Counted from the stretch's first letter, positions 38,145 to 48,789 are shown. The stretch is DNA of 64,000 nucleotides from JAYVYM01 sp046593925 (GCA_046593925.1 JBKJQN010000104.1:8992-72991); one strand, 5' to 3'. The notes: generated by a model not told the origin, from the letters alone. Translations and numbers: made by a program.

Positions 38145-38794
38145 TGCCCCTGTTGACCAGTGCGCCGCAGGTGGTCCTGGCAGCAGCCACCCCCCTGGGA
38201 CGCGACGCCGCCCGGGACGCGGCGCGTGCTGAGCTCGCCCGTCGGCCGTACGCCGACGCGCAACCGCCGCTGCTGCTGCGCGTGGTGGGCCGGGTACTGC
38301 GAGCGATCAGCGACCTGTTCGCCGGAGCTGCGGCCCGCGTCGGCAATGGCCTGCCCGCCCGCCTGCTGCTCGTCGCCCTCGTCGTGGGCGTCGCGATCGT
38401 CGTGCTCGTCCGGCTCGGCCCGCTCAGCGGTCACCGCGCGGTGGGTCGACCGGTCTTCGACGGCAGCGGGACGCGGACGGCCGCTGAGCACCGGGCGGCG
38501 GCGGACGCGCTGGCCGGACAAGGCCGCTGGGCGGAGGCCGTCCGCGAGCGGCTCCGGGCGGTCGTGCGCGAGCTCGAGGCACGCGGGGTCCTCGATGCCC
38601 GGCCGGGCCGAACCGCCGACGAGGTGGCGCGCGACGCAGGCGCTGCCGTGCCGCTGCTCGCCGACGACCTCGTCCGGGCTGCCGGCGTCTTCGACGAGGT
38701 CTGGTACGGCGGCCGGGCAGCCGGACCGGAGAGCCTCGCTGTCCTGGTACAGGTCGACGACCGGGTCCGCGGCGCCGCCCGAATGTCGTCGTGA
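38144..38794 (+). CDS. DUF4129 membrane protein
   Basis: This 216-aa protein has a short N-terminal region, one membrane helix (ARLLLVALVVGVAIVVLVRLG, about 68-88) and a C-terminal soluble DUF4129 domain. That domain carries AEHRAAADALAGQGRWAEAVRERLRAVVRELEARG and FDEVWYGGRAAG. The family accompanies MoxR/DUF58 operons. Its ATG overlaps the upstream stop as TGATG. Confidence 0.87.
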   Translation: MPLLTSAPQVVLAAATPLGRDAARDAARAELARRPYADAQPPLLLRVVGRVLRAISDLFAGAAARVGNGLPARLLLVALVVGVAIVVLVRLGPLSGHRAVGRPVFDGSGTRTAAEHRAAADALAGQGRWAEAVRERLRAVVRELEARGVLDARPGRTADEVARDAGAAVPLLADDLVRAAGVFDEVWYGGRAAGPESLAVLVQVDDRVRGAARMSS

Positions 38795-39120
38795 CGGCGG
38801 GCAGGCTGCGCCGTTCGTACCGAGCGGGTCCACCGCTACCGGCGCCCGGACCTCCGGGACGCGGGCCGCTGGCCCGACCGGCAACCCTGTCCCGGCCTAC
38901 GGCGATGAGGTTGAGGCGTCATGACCTGTCGCTCTGCGTCGGCTGCCTGTGGCTGACCTACGTCATCATCCCCTCGCTCGTCACCGGGCAGGGTTGGGGC
39001 GTTGTCGGCGCCGGCTGCCGTGCCTGCTGTCCCTCTCGGTGGGGCTCAAGCTCTGGGCGTACCGGGCTCCCGGCCCGCCGTGGGGCTTGTCTGTCGCACG
39101 GCAGCGAAGGAACCAGGTGA
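38791..39120 (+). CDS. Possible bridging ORF, short membrane protein
   Basis: This 109-codon ORF starts in a GTGA overlap with the DUF4129 stop and ends in a GTGA overlap with the DUF4350 start. It exactly fills a 320-base gap in an otherwise packed operon. A central part (DLSLCVGCLWLTYVIIPSLV) is hydrophobic, and there all codons end in G or C. The flanking parts have mixed codon use, so it may be a degraded gene or chance. No family is recognised. Confidence 0.3.
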   Translation: MTAGRLRRSYRAGPPLPAPGPPGRGPLARPATLSRPTAMRLRRHDLSLCVGCLWLTYVIIPSLVTGQGWGVVGAGCRACCPSRWGSSSGRTGLPARRGACLSHGSEGTR

Positions 39121-40256
39121 GCATCCTTCTCGCTGACAGCGTCACCAGCACCGCGCCGACCGGCCGCTCCCTGTGGCGGCAGTCGCGCGGTCCGCTGGTC
39201 GTGCTCGGGGGCATCGCACTGGTCTCGGCCGTCGTCGGCGGGCTGCGAGCGACCGGTGCAGCCGGACTGCTCGACCCACGTGCGTACGACCCCAGCGGCT
39301 CCCGGGCCGTGGCCACGCTGCTGGCCGACCATGGTGCGCCGGTGCGCGTCGTCGGCGACCTGACGCAGCTGCGGGCCGCCGTTCGGCCGGGCAGCATCGT
39401 TCTCGTGCCGCTGCCGCAGTCGCTCACCGCCGCCGAACTCGGGGAGGTCGCCGCGCTACGCGCGCCGCTGGTGGTGACCGGCGCCGGCCCGGCCGAGGTC
39501 GAGGCGCTCGGCCTGCCGGTCGACGTCGGCACGGCCGACCTCGCCGTCCGGCAACCCACCTGCAACCTGCCGGTGGCCGTCGCAGCCGGCCCCGTGCTGG
39601 CGGGCCGGCTGACGTACGACCCGCGCCCCGGCATCGAAGCCGTCGGCTGCTATGCCACCGGCGGGCGCTCGACACTGCTCGCCCTGCCCCGGCAGCGCAC
39701 CGTCCTGGTCGGGGCGCCCGACCTGCTCACCAACGACAAGCTCGACACCGAGGGCGACGCCGCGCTCGCGCTCGGCCTGCTGGGCGATGCCAGCGACGTG
39801 CTGTGGCTCCTCCCGAACGCCGGCCGGTCGGTGGCCGGCGCCCAACGGTCGTTGCGTGACCTGCTGCCGGACGGCATCCGGCTCGGCGCCCTGCAGGCCG
39901 GGATCGCGGTCGTCGTGCTCGCGCTGTGGCGCAGCCGGCGGCTGGGCCGGGTCGTCGTCGAGCCACTGCCGGTCGTGGTCCGGGCCGCCGAGGCGGTCGA
40001 AGGGCGCAGCCGGCTCTACCGCGCTGCCGGCGCCCGAGGCACCGCGGCCGAGGCGTTGCGCGCAGGCGCACGGGACCGGCTGGCCCGCCGGCTCGGCCTG
40101 CCGGTCGACGCCGACCGCTCGGCGCTCGTGACGACCCTGTCCACACGTGCCGGCCTGGACCCCGCGACCGTCGACGGCCTCCTGTACGGTGCGCCTCCGC
40201 CCGACGACGCGGCCCTCGTCCGCCTCGCCGACAGCCTCGACGGCCTCACCGCATGA
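39117..40256 (+). CDS. DUF4350 membrane protein
   Basis: This 379-aa protein has an N-terminal helix (PLVVLGGIALVSAVVGGL, about 23-41), then a DUF4350 domain (DPRAYDPSGSRAVATLLADHGAPVRVVGDL ... IVLVPLPQSLT). A second membrane segment (LGALQAGIAVVVLALWRS, near 260) leads into a cytoplasmic C-terminus. Relatives sit between DUF4129 and MoxR genes throughout actinobacteria. The GTG at 39117 has GAAGGA upstream. Confidence 0.87.
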   Translation: MSILLADSVTSTAPTGRSLWRQSRGPLVVLGGIALVSAVVGGLRATGAAGLLDPRAYDPSGSRAVATLLADHGAPVRVVGDLTQLRAAVRPGSIVLVPLPQSLTAAELGEVAALRAPLVVTGAGPAEVEALGLPVDVGTADLAVRQPTCNLPVAVAAGPVLAGRLTYDPRPGIEAVGCYATGGRSTLLALPRQRTVLVGAPDLLTNDKLDTEGDAALALGLLGDASDVLWLLPNAGRSVAGAQRSLRDLLPDGIRLGALQAGIAVVVLALWRSRRLGRVVVEPLPVVVRAAEAVEGRSRLYRAAGARGTAAEALRAGARDRLARRLGLPVDADRSALVTTLSTRAGLDPATVDGLLYGAPPPDDAALVRLADSLDGLTA

Positions 40257-40311
40257 CACCCTCGGCGATGCCCAGCCCGCCCCTCGAGCCCACCCCGGAG
40301 GTGGCCGGCCT

Positions 40312-40315
<4 letters not shown>
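40253..40315 (+). CDS. 20-codon Pro-rich bridging ORF
   Basis: MTPSAMPSPPLEPTPEVAGL is encoded between DUF4350 and MoxR. The start overlaps the DUF4350 stop by ATGA and the stop overlaps the MoxR start (TGTGA). Nineteen of 20 codons end in G or C. The MoxR ribosome binding site lies inside it. It may exist mainly to couple translation from DUF4350 to MoxR. Confidence 0.35.
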
Positions 40316-41291
<976 letters not shown>

Positions 41292-41292
<1 letters not shown>

Positions 41293-42584
41293 TGGCCGTC
41301 ACCGGGCGCCTGGCGCTGCTCGCCCTGCTCGGGGTCGCCCCGGTGGCGTTGCTCCCCGACCCGCTGACCGTCCTCGCCGTCGCGCTGGTGCTGCTCGCGG
41401 CGGTCGGCGTCGACCTTGCGCTCGCCGCGCCGGTCGCCGGTCTGCGGCTGTCCCGCGACGGCGCCGGCGCCGTCCGCCTCGGCGAACAGGTGCAGGTCAG
41501 GCTCACCGTCGCCAATCCCTCGGGACGCCGGCTGCGCGGGGTCCTGCGGGACGCGTGGGTGCCCTCTGCCGGCGCGTCGCCGCCTACCCAGGTCCTCGAC
41601 GTCCCGGCCGGCGAGCGGCGCACCCTCACGACCGAGCTGCGGCCCACCAGGCGCGGCGACCGGACCCCGGACCGGGTCACCGTGCAGGCGTTCGGGCCGC
41701 TCGGCGTCGCCGGGCGGCAGGGCCGGCACGTCGTGCCGTGGCGGCTGCGGGTGCAGCCGTCGTTCGCGTCGCGGCGCTTCCTGCCCGAGCGGCTCTCGCG
41801 GTTGCGCCGGCTCGACGGGCTGACGGCGGCCCGGGTCCGAGGTCAGGGCACCGAGTTCGACTCCCTGCGCGAGTACGTCGACGGCGACGACGTCCGCTCG
41901 ATCGACTGGCGGGCCACTGCGCGACGGACCGAGGTGGTCGTACGTACCTGGCGCCCCGAGCGCGACCGGCAGGTCGTCCTCGTCGTGGACACCGGCCGCA
42001 CCTCGGCCGGTCGGGTCGGTGACGTACCCCGGCTCGACGCGGCACTGGACGCGGCCCTGCTGCTCACCGCACTGGCGAGCCGGGCCGGCGACCGCGTCGA
42101 CCTGCTGGCGGTGGACCGCGAGGTGCGCGCCGCCGTCAAGGGCGCGGGTCGTGACGAGCTGCTCGCGCGGGTCGTCGACGCGATGGCGCTGCTGGAGCCG
42201 GCGCTGGTGGAGAGCGACGGCCGGCTGCTGGTCAGCGAGGTGCTTCGCCGGTCCCGACGGCGCTCGCTGGTCGTGCTGTTCACCACCCTGGACGCCGCCG
42301 CGCTGCAGGAGGGCCTGCTGCCGGTGCTGTCCTCGCTGACCAGCCGGCACACCGTGGTGCTCGCCGCAGTCGGCGACCCCCGGGTCGAGCAGATGCTGCG
42401 CGGACGCGGCGATGTCGAGGCGGTGTACGACGCGGCGGCCGCCGAGCGCGCCCGGGCCGACCGGCGGCGCACCACCGCCCTGCTGCGCGCCCGCGGCGTC
42501 GAGGTCGTCGACGCGCCGCCCGAGGCCTTCGCGCCAGCCGTCGCCGACGCCTACCTCGCCCTGAAGGCCGCTGGGCGGCTGTGA
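41292..42584 (+). CDS. DUF58 (VWA-like) protein
   Basis: This 430-aa protein has two N-terminal membrane helices (about 3-20 and 22-45), a beta-sandwich region and the DUF58 signature GTEFDSLREYVDGDDVRSIDW. A von Willebrand A-like domain follows (QVVLVVDTGRTSAGRV carries the metal-site DxGxxS). It is the expected partner of the MoxR ATPase, with which its start codon overlaps. The role is likely in envelope protein assembly, but the substrate is unknown. Confidence 0.92.
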
Positions 42585-42657
42585 ACGTGTGACCGGCCGG
42601 GGGCTACCTGGCCTGGTGGCGGGCACGCTGTCGCACCCCGCGACACCCGGCTCTGAC

Positions 42658-43083
42658 TCAGCCTTCGGGCTCGCCTTTGCCGTGGCGGCGCTGCCAGGCC
42701 TGCGAGCGCTCGGCCTCCTCGCGCTCGCTGGCCTGCTGTTCCCGCCGGGCCGCCGCCTGCCGCTGCGCATCGGCGCGGGCCCGCAGGCCGTGCAGGAACT
42801 CCTCGTCGTCATCAGGTGAGACCGCGGTGGCCCGGCCCGGCCGGTTGTACTGCGCCGGTACGTCGCGGTTGCCCTTGCGGGGCAGGCCGGCCGAGGTGGC
42901 CAGCGGCCGGCCGGCGACCAGCCAGGCGATGCCGCCGGCCAGCGGCAGCACGACGACGAGCACCAGCCAGACCAGCTTGGGCAGGTTGCGGATGTCGGCG
43001 TCGGGGCTCGTGACGATATTGAGGACGCAGTAGACGAGCAGGACGAGCTCGGCCAGGAACAGCCCCTCACCGGCAAAGATCAT
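42658..43083 (-). CDS. PLDc_N-domain small membrane protein
   Basis: This 141-aa protein has two helices (FAGEGLFLAELVLLVYCVLNIV, about 3-24, and LVWLVLVVVLPLAGGIAWLVAGRP, about 37-60) that form the phospholipase D N-terminal-type domain with no PLD catalytic part. A long charged coiled C-terminal tail follows (RADAQRQAAARREQQASEREEAERSQ). The ATG at 43083 (MIFAGEG) fits the family better than one 13 codons earlier. It opposes the DUF58 operon. Confidence 0.82.
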   Translation of the reverse strand: MIFAGEGLFLAELVLLVYCVLNIVTSPDADIRNLPKLVWLVLVVVLPLAGGIAWLVAGRPLATSAGLPRKGNRDVPAQYNRPGRATAVSPDDDEEFLHGLRARADAQRQAAARREQQASEREEAERSQAWQRRHGKGEPEG

Positions 43084-43217
43084 GCCGCATGGTAAGGGGT
43101 GGGGGCCAAGGATGGCCGCCAATCAGGCGGGCCGGCCCTTGTGCGGTCCGGGGTGGGGCGTCAGGCTGCTGCACACCGCGGCCAACGCGCCGCCGGCTCG
43201 CTCCGCCGGAGGACGCG

Positions 43218-45389
43218 ATGGCCACCACGACGACGACCACGACGACCAGGACCGCGACGGCGACATCGGGCGCAGCTGCCCCGAGGCCACCCGCGCCGAG
43301 GGGCGCGGCGGCCCGGAAGGGCGCCACGTCGGCGCGCAGCACCGGACCGCTGCCGCGCGGCCCCCGGCTGCTGCGCAACGTGGTGCTCGTCGGCCGGTCG
43401 GGCGCCGGCAAGACGACGCTGGTGGAGGCGCTGCTGGTCGCCGCCGGGACGATCGGACGGCCCGGCCGGGTCGAGGACGGCACCACCGTGTGTGGCAGCA
43501 GCGACCTCGAGCGCCGCCAGCACCGGTCCGTGACGCTTGCGCTGGCCCCGCTCGAGCACGACGGGGTCAAGGTCAACCTGCTCGACACCCCCGGGCACGC
43601 CGACTTCGTCGCCGAACTGCGGGCCGGGCTGCGGGCCGCCGACGCGGCGCTGTTCGTCGTCAGCGCCGTCGACGGTGTCGATGCGCGCACCGAGCAGTTG
43701 TGGCGGGAGTGCGCGGCCGTCGGGCTGCCGCGGGCGGTCGCGGTCACGCAGCTCGACGCGCCGCGCGCCGACGTCGAGGGCGTCGTACGGGCCTGCCACG
43801 AGGCGTTCGGTGAGGGCGTGCACGCGGTTGAGCTGCCCCTCGCCGGCGGCCTGCTGGACCTGCTGACGCTGCGCGTACACAGGGGCGACGGGGGCGCCGA
43901 ACGGGACGCCACCGCCGAAGAACTGGCGGCTGCCGAGACCGCCCGCGGCGGCCTGCTCGAGGGTGTCATCGCCGAGAGCGAGGACGAGGCTCTGCTCGAC
44001 CGCTACCTCGACGGCCAGCCGCTGGACCCCGACGTGCTGCTCAGGGACCTCGAGAAGGCCCTGGCCGGGGGTGGTTTCCACCCGGTTGTGCCCGTCGATG
44101 CGCTGACCGGCACCGGTATCGCCGAGCTGCTCGACCTGCTCGTCCGGGCCTTCCCGACCCCGCTGGAACGCCCGGCGCCGCCGGTGGCCCACCTGGACGG
44201 CTCGGCCGCGCCCCCGGTCGGCTGCGACCCGGACGGACCGCTCGTCGGCGAGGTCGTCCGTACCGGCACCGACCCCTACCTGGGACGGGTCAGCCTGGTG
44301 CGGGTGTTCTCGGGCACCCTGCGGCCCGATGCGCCGGTGCACGTGTCCGGCCATGCGGGCAGCCGGCCCGAGCACGACTCGGACGAGCGGGTCGGCCCGC
44401 TGTCGAGCCCGCTCGGGACGACGAGCCGTCCGGTGACGGCGTGCGGCGCCGGCGACATCTGCGTGGTCGCCCGGCTCGGCAGCGCCCAGACCGGTGGCAC
44501 GCTCTCCGGCGTCGACCTGCCGCTGCTGGTGCCGGCCTGGGAGCTGCCGGACCCCCAGCTGCCGGTGGCCCTGGTCGCCGTCTCGCACGCCGACGAGGAC
44601 CGGCTCGACGACGCCCTCGCCCGGGTCGCCGTAGAAGACCCCTCGGTACGCGTGCAGCGCGACAGCGAGACCGGCCAGCTGCTGCTGTGGTGCCTCGGCG
44701 AGGCGCACGCCGAGGTGCTGCTGGACCGGCTTTGCGTCGCGGTCGAGCGCCCCGAGGTGCGGGTCGCGCTGCGCGAGACCCTCGCCGGCCCGGTCACGGC
44801 CACCGGCCGGCTGGTCAAGCAGTCCGGCGGCCACGGCCAGTACGCCGTCGTCGTCCTGGAGGTCACCCCGCTGCCGACCGGGTCCGGGCTGCGCTTCGAG
44901 AGCCGGGTGATCGGCGGACGCGTGCCGACGGCGTACGTCGGCAGCGTCGAGAAGGGCGTCCGCAGCCAGGCCGAACGGGGCGTGCACGAGGGCCGGCCGC
45001 TGGTCGACCTGTCCGTGTCCCTCGTTGACGGCAAGGCGCACGCGGTCGACTCCTCCGACGCGGCCTTCACCGCAGCGGGCGCGCTGGCCCTGCGCGAGGC
45101 GGTCGCGGCCGTCGGCATCGAGCTGCTCGAGCCGGTCAGCGAGCTCGAGGTGCAGATTCCCACCTGGGCGGTCGGGGCCGTGATGTCCGACCTGGCCGGC
45201 CGGCGGGCCCGCATGACGGGCAGCGTCACCGACGGACCGGACGTCACCGTCGTACGCGCCGAGGTACCCGACGCCGAGCTGCTGCGCTACGCCGTACAGC
45301 TCAGCGCCCTCACGCACGGCACCGGCCGCTGCACGCGCCACCACCTCCGGCACGAGCCGGCCCCGGTCGCCCGTAACGTCAGGCTGTGA
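43218..45389 (+). CDS. EF-G-like translational GTPase
   Basis: This 723-aa protein has the full elongation-factor G layout: GTPase domain, domain II, and domains III-V (VIGGRVPTAYVGSVEKGVRSQ and ELEVQIPTWAVGAVMSDLAGRR). G1 is GRSGAGKTT (59-67) and G3 is DTPGH (123-127). G4, normally NKxD, is TQLD (177-180), and the switch I RGITI is replaced by QHRSVTL. It belongs to the EF-G2/FusA2-like group, which is not the main translocase. The Ala/Thr-rich N-terminal 45 residues are extra. The ATG at 43218 has a GGAGG RBS. Confidence 0.9.
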   Translation: MATTTTTTTTRTATATSGAAAPRPPAPRGAAARKGATSARSTGPLPRGPRLLRNVVLVGRSGAGKTTLVEALLVAAGTIGRPGRVEDGTTVCGSSDLERRQHRSVTLALAPLEHDGVKVNLLDTPGHADFVAELRAGLRAADAALFVVSAVDGVDARTEQLWRECAAVGLPRAVAVTQLDAPRADVEGVVRACHEAFGEGVHAVELPLAGGLLDLLTLRVHRGDGGAERDATAEELAAAETARGGLLEGVIAESEDEALLDRYLDGQPLDPDVLLRDLEKALAGGGFHPVVPVDALTGTGIAELLDLLVRAFPTPLERPAPPVAHLDGSAAPPVGCDPDGPLVGEVVRTGTDPYLGRVSLVRVFSGTLRPDAPVHVSGHAGSRPEHDSDERVGPLSSPLGTTSRPVTACGAGDICVVARLGSAQTGGTLSGVDLPLLVPAWELPDPQLPVALVAVSHADEDRLDDALARVAVEDPSVRVQRDSETGQLLLWCLGEAHAEVLLDRLCVAVERPEVRVALRETLAGPVTATGRLVKQSGGHGQYAVVVLEVTPLPTGSGLRFESRVIGGRVPTAYVGSVEKGVRSQAERGVHEGRPLVDLSVSLVDGKAHAVDSSDAAFTAAGALALREAVAAVGIELLEPVSELEVQIPTWAVGAVMSDLAGRRARMTGSVTDGPDVTVVRAEVPDAELLRYAVQLSALTHGTGRCTRHHLRHEPAPVARNVRL

Positions 45390-46726
45390 CCGCCCCGCAC
45401 CCGTCCGGCACGGGGCTGCTGCCCGCGACCGCCCACCAGCTGCTCACCCGCACGGCACGAGCGCAGCGAGACAGCCGGGCCCCCGGCCTGGTCGCCGGGG
45501 TCGTCCGGGACGGCGCGCTCGCGTGGTCCGGTGCCCGCGGCGACGTCGCGGAGCCGCACACCGACGTGCAGCACCGGCTGGGCTCGATCACCAAGTCGCT
45601 CACGGCGGTGGCGGTCATGCGGCTGCGCGACGAGGGCCGGCTGCACCTGGACGACCCGCTCGAGCAGCACCTGCCCGGCACCCCTGCCGGGCAGCGGACC
45701 GTCGGTCAGCTGCTCAGCCACACTGCCGGCCTGACCGCCGAGAGCCCCGGGCCATGGTGGGAGCGCACCCCTGGCGGATCGCTCGCCGACCTCGGCCTCG
45801 CAGCGGAGCACCTGCCGCTCGGGGCGGGCCGGCAGTTCCACTACTCCAACCTGGGATACGGGCTGCTCGGCGAGCTGCTGGCGGCCCTCCACGGCCAGCC
45901 CTGGGCCGACGTCCTGCGCGGGGAAGTGCTGCTACCGCTGGGCATGCGGCGCACCACGCCGCGCCCGGACGGCCTGGCCGCCACCGGCTGGGCGGTGCAC
46001 CCGTGGGCCGACGTGCTGCACCCCGAGCCCGAGCACGACCACGGCGCGATGGCCCCGGCCGGGCAGCTGTGGTCGACGCTGGACGACCTCGGCCGCTTCG
46101 CCACCTTCCTGCTCGGCGACACCGGCGACGTCCTCTCGGCCGCCACGCTCGAGGAGATGACGCTGCCGGCGGGCGTCGACAGCGCTGCGGAGGCCTGGTC
46201 GGCGTACGGGCTGGGCCTGCAGGTGCTGCGCGCGGGCGGCCGCACCGTGGTTGGCCACGGCGGCTCGATGCCGGGATTCCTGGCCGGCATCTTCGTCGAC
46301 CGGGCCACCGGCGACGGAGCGCTGGTGCTGCGCAACGCGACCAGCGGCGCCGACGGCGGGCTGCTGCCGGACCTGCTCGACCTGCTCGACGCGCACGAGC
46401 CGGCGATCGGCGGCAGCTGGCATGCGGTGCCCGCGACGGTCGACCTCGCGCTGCTCGGCACCTGGTACTGGGGCCCGTCGGCGTACGTCCTGCGGCTGCA
46501 GGGCGACGGGCTGCTGCACCTGGGCGGCCTGCGCCGGCCGGCCCGCGACAGCCGCTTCGCCGACCGCGGCGACGGCAGCTGGCTCGGGCTCGACGGCTAC
46601 TACACGGGCGAGGTTCTGCGGGTGACCCCCGACCTGCTGGTCGTCGCGACCTTCGTACACACCCGGACGCCGTACGACCCCGCCCAGCCGGTGCCCGGGG
46701 GGGTCGACGGGCGAGGCTGGCGGTAG
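45386..46726 (+). CDS. Beta-lactamase-family serine hydrolase
   Basis: This 446-aa protein has a class C/DD-peptidase-like domain with SITK (Ser67-Lys70), YSN in FHYSNLGYG and HGG in VGHGGSMPGF, the three catalytic motifs. A C-terminal beta domain of about 100 residues follows (TWYWGPSAYVLRLQG), as in esterase EstB-type relatives. It has no signal peptide, so it acts in the cytoplasm or leaves by another route. It overlaps the EF-G-like gene by GTGA and is probably co-translated. Confidence 0.92.
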   Translation: MTAPHPSGTGLLPATAHQLLTRTARAQRDSRAPGLVAGVVRDGALAWSGARGDVAEPHTDVQHRLGSITKSLTAVAVMRLRDEGRLHLDDPLEQHLPGTPAGQRTVGQLLSHTAGLTAESPGPWWERTPGGSLADLGLAAEHLPLGAGRQFHYSNLGYGLLGELLAALHGQPWADVLRGEVLLPLGMRRTTPRPDGLAATGWAVHPWADVLHPEPEHDHGAMAPAGQLWSTLDDLGRFATFLLGDTGDVLSAATLEEMTLPAGVDSAAEAWSAYGLGLQVLRAGGRTVVGHGGSMPGFLAGIFVDRATGDGALVLRNATSGADGGLLPDLLDLLDAHEPAIGGSWHAVPATVDLALLGTWYWGPSAYVLRLQGDGLLHLGGLRRPARDSRFADRGDGSWLGLDGYYTGEVLRVTPDLLVVATFVHTRTPYDPAQPVPGGVDGRGWR

Positions 46727-46828
46727 CGGACCCACCCCCCACCACGCCGTCCGCCGTCGTGCGGGTCGCGCTCCCCGGCTGACCGGTGCGCCACATGACG
46801 GGCCAGCTCCCTGTCGTCGGCAGGGGCG

Positions 46829-47836
46829 TCAGGCGGTCGGCAGCACGTCGCCGGCTCGCGCGGATGTGACGTCGCCGGTGACGCCCGCAAGATGCGCGCG
46901 CCGGCCGGGCCCGAACACCCAGGCCAGAAAAGCCGCCTCGGCGAGGACGCCGATGCCGATGCGGGCCGCGGTCGGCAGCCCGCTCGGCGTCACGAAGCCT
47001 TCGATGAGCCCGGACACCAGCAGCACAACGGCCAGCCCGAGCGCGCCGGTCACCAGGGCCCTGCCCTCCTGCGCCAGAGCCGCACTGCGGGTCCGCCGGC
47101 CCGGGTCGACGACCGTCCAACCGAGCTTGAGGCCCAGCCCGCAGGCCACGAAGACGGCGGTCAGCTCCAGCAGGCCGTGCGGCAGGATCAACCCGAAGAA
47201 CAACCCGGTACGCCCGTTCGCGGCGAGGAGGCCGCCGCTGACCCCGACGTTGAACGCGTTCTGGAAGAGGATGTACGGGATGGGCAGCCCCAGCAGCACC
47301 CCGAACAGGATTGCCTGCGCAGCCACGTACGCGTTGTTGGTGAACACCCGGGCCGCGAAGTCCTGCGCGGGCGCGGAGCTGTAGTAGCCCGCGAAGTCCT
47401 GGTCGACGAGCCGGCGGACCTTGTCGGGGTCGGCGATCGCGAGCTGGACCTGCGGGTCATTCGCCACCCAGAGGCCGAACGCGGTCGCGACGATCAGGAA
47501 GCCCAGTGCGGCTCCTCCCCACCACCAGCGAGTGCGGTAGCAGACCGCCGGGAAGTCCCGGGCGAGGAAGCGGACTGCGTCGCGCCACGACGCCTGGCGC
47601 GAGCCCGCGACCGTGCCCCGGGCCCGTGCGACCAGGGTCGACAGCCGACCGACGAGCTGCGGGTCCGGACCGGCGCTCTGCACGACCGACAGGTGGGTGG
47701 CGACCCGCTGGTAGAGGTCGACCACCTCGTCGACCTCGCCGCCCGACAGCCGCCGTGGCCGGGAGGCGCGCGCCAGCAGGTCCTCGAGGCGCTGCCAGTC
47801 GGCCCTGTGGGCGGCCACGTACGCGTCGAGATCCAC
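46829..47836 (-). CDS. SpoIIM-family membrane protein
   Basis: This 335-aa protein has a soluble helical N-terminus (WQRLEDLLARASRPRRLSGGEVDEVVDLYQRVATHLS) and then a stage II sporulation protein M domain with about five helices (GLPIPYILFQNAFNVGVSGGLLA, GLILPHGLLELTAVFVACGLGLKLGW). In non-sporulating actinobacteria it pairs with RDD and MoxR/DUF58 proteins. It is divergent from the RDD gene, 62 bases apart. Confidence 0.92.
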   Translation of the reverse strand: MDLDAYVAAHRADWQRLEDLLARASRPRRLSGGEVDEVVDLYQRVATHLSVVQSAGPDPQLVGRLSTLVARARGTVAGSRQASWRDAVRFLARDFPAVCYRTRWWWGGAALGFLIVATAFGLWVANDPQVQLAIADPDKVRRLVDQDFAGYYSSAPAQDFAARVFTNNAYVAAQAILFGVLLGLPIPYILFQNAFNVGVSGGLLAANGRTGLFFGLILPHGLLELTAVFVACGLGLKLGWTVVDPGRRTRSAALAQEGRALVTGALGLAVVLLVSGLIEGFVTPSGLPTAARIGIGVLAEAAFLAWVFGPGRRAHLAGVTGDVTSARAGDVLPTA

Positions 47837-47898
47837 AGAGGCAGACTAGGTCTGCCGGCGGACGCCCGTGCGCCGGCCGGGACGGAGTGTGGACGACC

Positions 47899-48789
47899 GT
47901 GAGCGACCTGGTGACCGGTGAGGCCGTCGCGCTCGATCTGCGTACCGCCGCGCTGCCCTCGCGGTCCGTCGCCGCGGCGATCGACCTTGCCGCGCAGCTC
48001 GGCGTGCTGCTGCTGCTCGGGCTGCTGGCAGCTGTCGGGTCGGTCGACGTCAGCGGGGCGCTCGGCGACGCACTCGGTGTGCTGGTCATCATCCTGGTGC
48101 TCGTGGTCTACCCGGTCACGTTCGAGACACTGCTGCGCGGGCGTACGCCGGGCAAGGCGGCGATGGGCCTGCGGGTCGTCCGCGACGACGGCGGCCCGAT
48201 CGGTTTCCGGCAGGCGCTGGTCCGGGGCCTGTCAGGGGCGTTCCTGGAGAAGCCCGGGATCACCTTCTTCGTGCTGCCGGTCGTGGTCTCTCTGCTGCAG
48301 CCGCGCGGCAAGCGGGTCGGCGACCTGCTGGCCGGCACCGTCGTGGTGCAGGAGCGGGTGCCGGTGCGGAGCGGCACGGTCGCCGCCATGCCGCCGCCAC
48401 TGGCAGGCTGGGCCGCTTCACTCGAGCTGTCCCGGCTGCCCGACAGTCTCGCGCTGTCCGTCCGCCAGTTCGTCGCCCGCTCGGCCGAGCTCACCGACGC
48501 TGCCCGCGAGGACCTCGGCGGTCGGCTCGTCGCCGCCGTCCGGGCCGTGACCGCGCCGCCGCCGCCGCCCGGCACGCCCGGCTGGGCCTTCCTGGCCGCC
48601 GTTCTCGCCGAGCGTCGCCGCCGCGAGACCGCCCGTCTGCAGCCGGTTGCGCCACCTCCGGCCGCGAGGGGGTGGGACGCACCGGGCAGGCCGGTCCCGG
48701 CGCCCGGACGGTCCGTCCCTCCCGAAGCCACACCTCCCGCAGCTGGCTCCCCCGCGCCCGGCCGTGGCGGGTTCTCGCTGCCGTCCTGA
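47899..48789 (+). CDS. RDD-family membrane protein
   Basis: This 296-aa protein has an RDD domain with SRSVAAAIDLAAQLGVLLLLG (the family's R..D), a second helix LGVLVIILVLVVYPVTFETL and RTPGKAAMGLRVVRDDGG. A cytoplasmic Pro-rich tail of about 100 residues ends it. The GTG at 47899 is the best in-frame start, and GTG at 47887 is possible. It is divergent from SpoIIM, the usual arrangement. Confidence 0.9.
   Translation: MSDLVTGEAVALDLRTAALPSRSVAAAIDLAAQLGVLLLLGLLAAVGSVDVSGALGDALGVLVIILVLVVYPVTFETLLRGRTPGKAAMGLRVVRDDGGPIGFRQALVRGLSGAFLEKPGITFFVLPVVVSLLQPRGKRVGDLLAGTVVVQERVPVRSGTVAAMPPPLAGWAASLELSRLPDSLALSVRQFVARSAELTDAAREDLGGRLVAAVRAVTAPPPPPGTPGWAFLAAVLAERRRRETARLQPVAPPPAARGWDAPGRPVPAPGRSVPPEATPPAAGSPAPGRGGFSLPS

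Noticed and set aside
42589..42819. 76-codon plus-strand ORF after DUF58 resembling a membrane peptide
   Set aside because: It overlaps the PLDc_N gene antisense, which has better domain and codon support.
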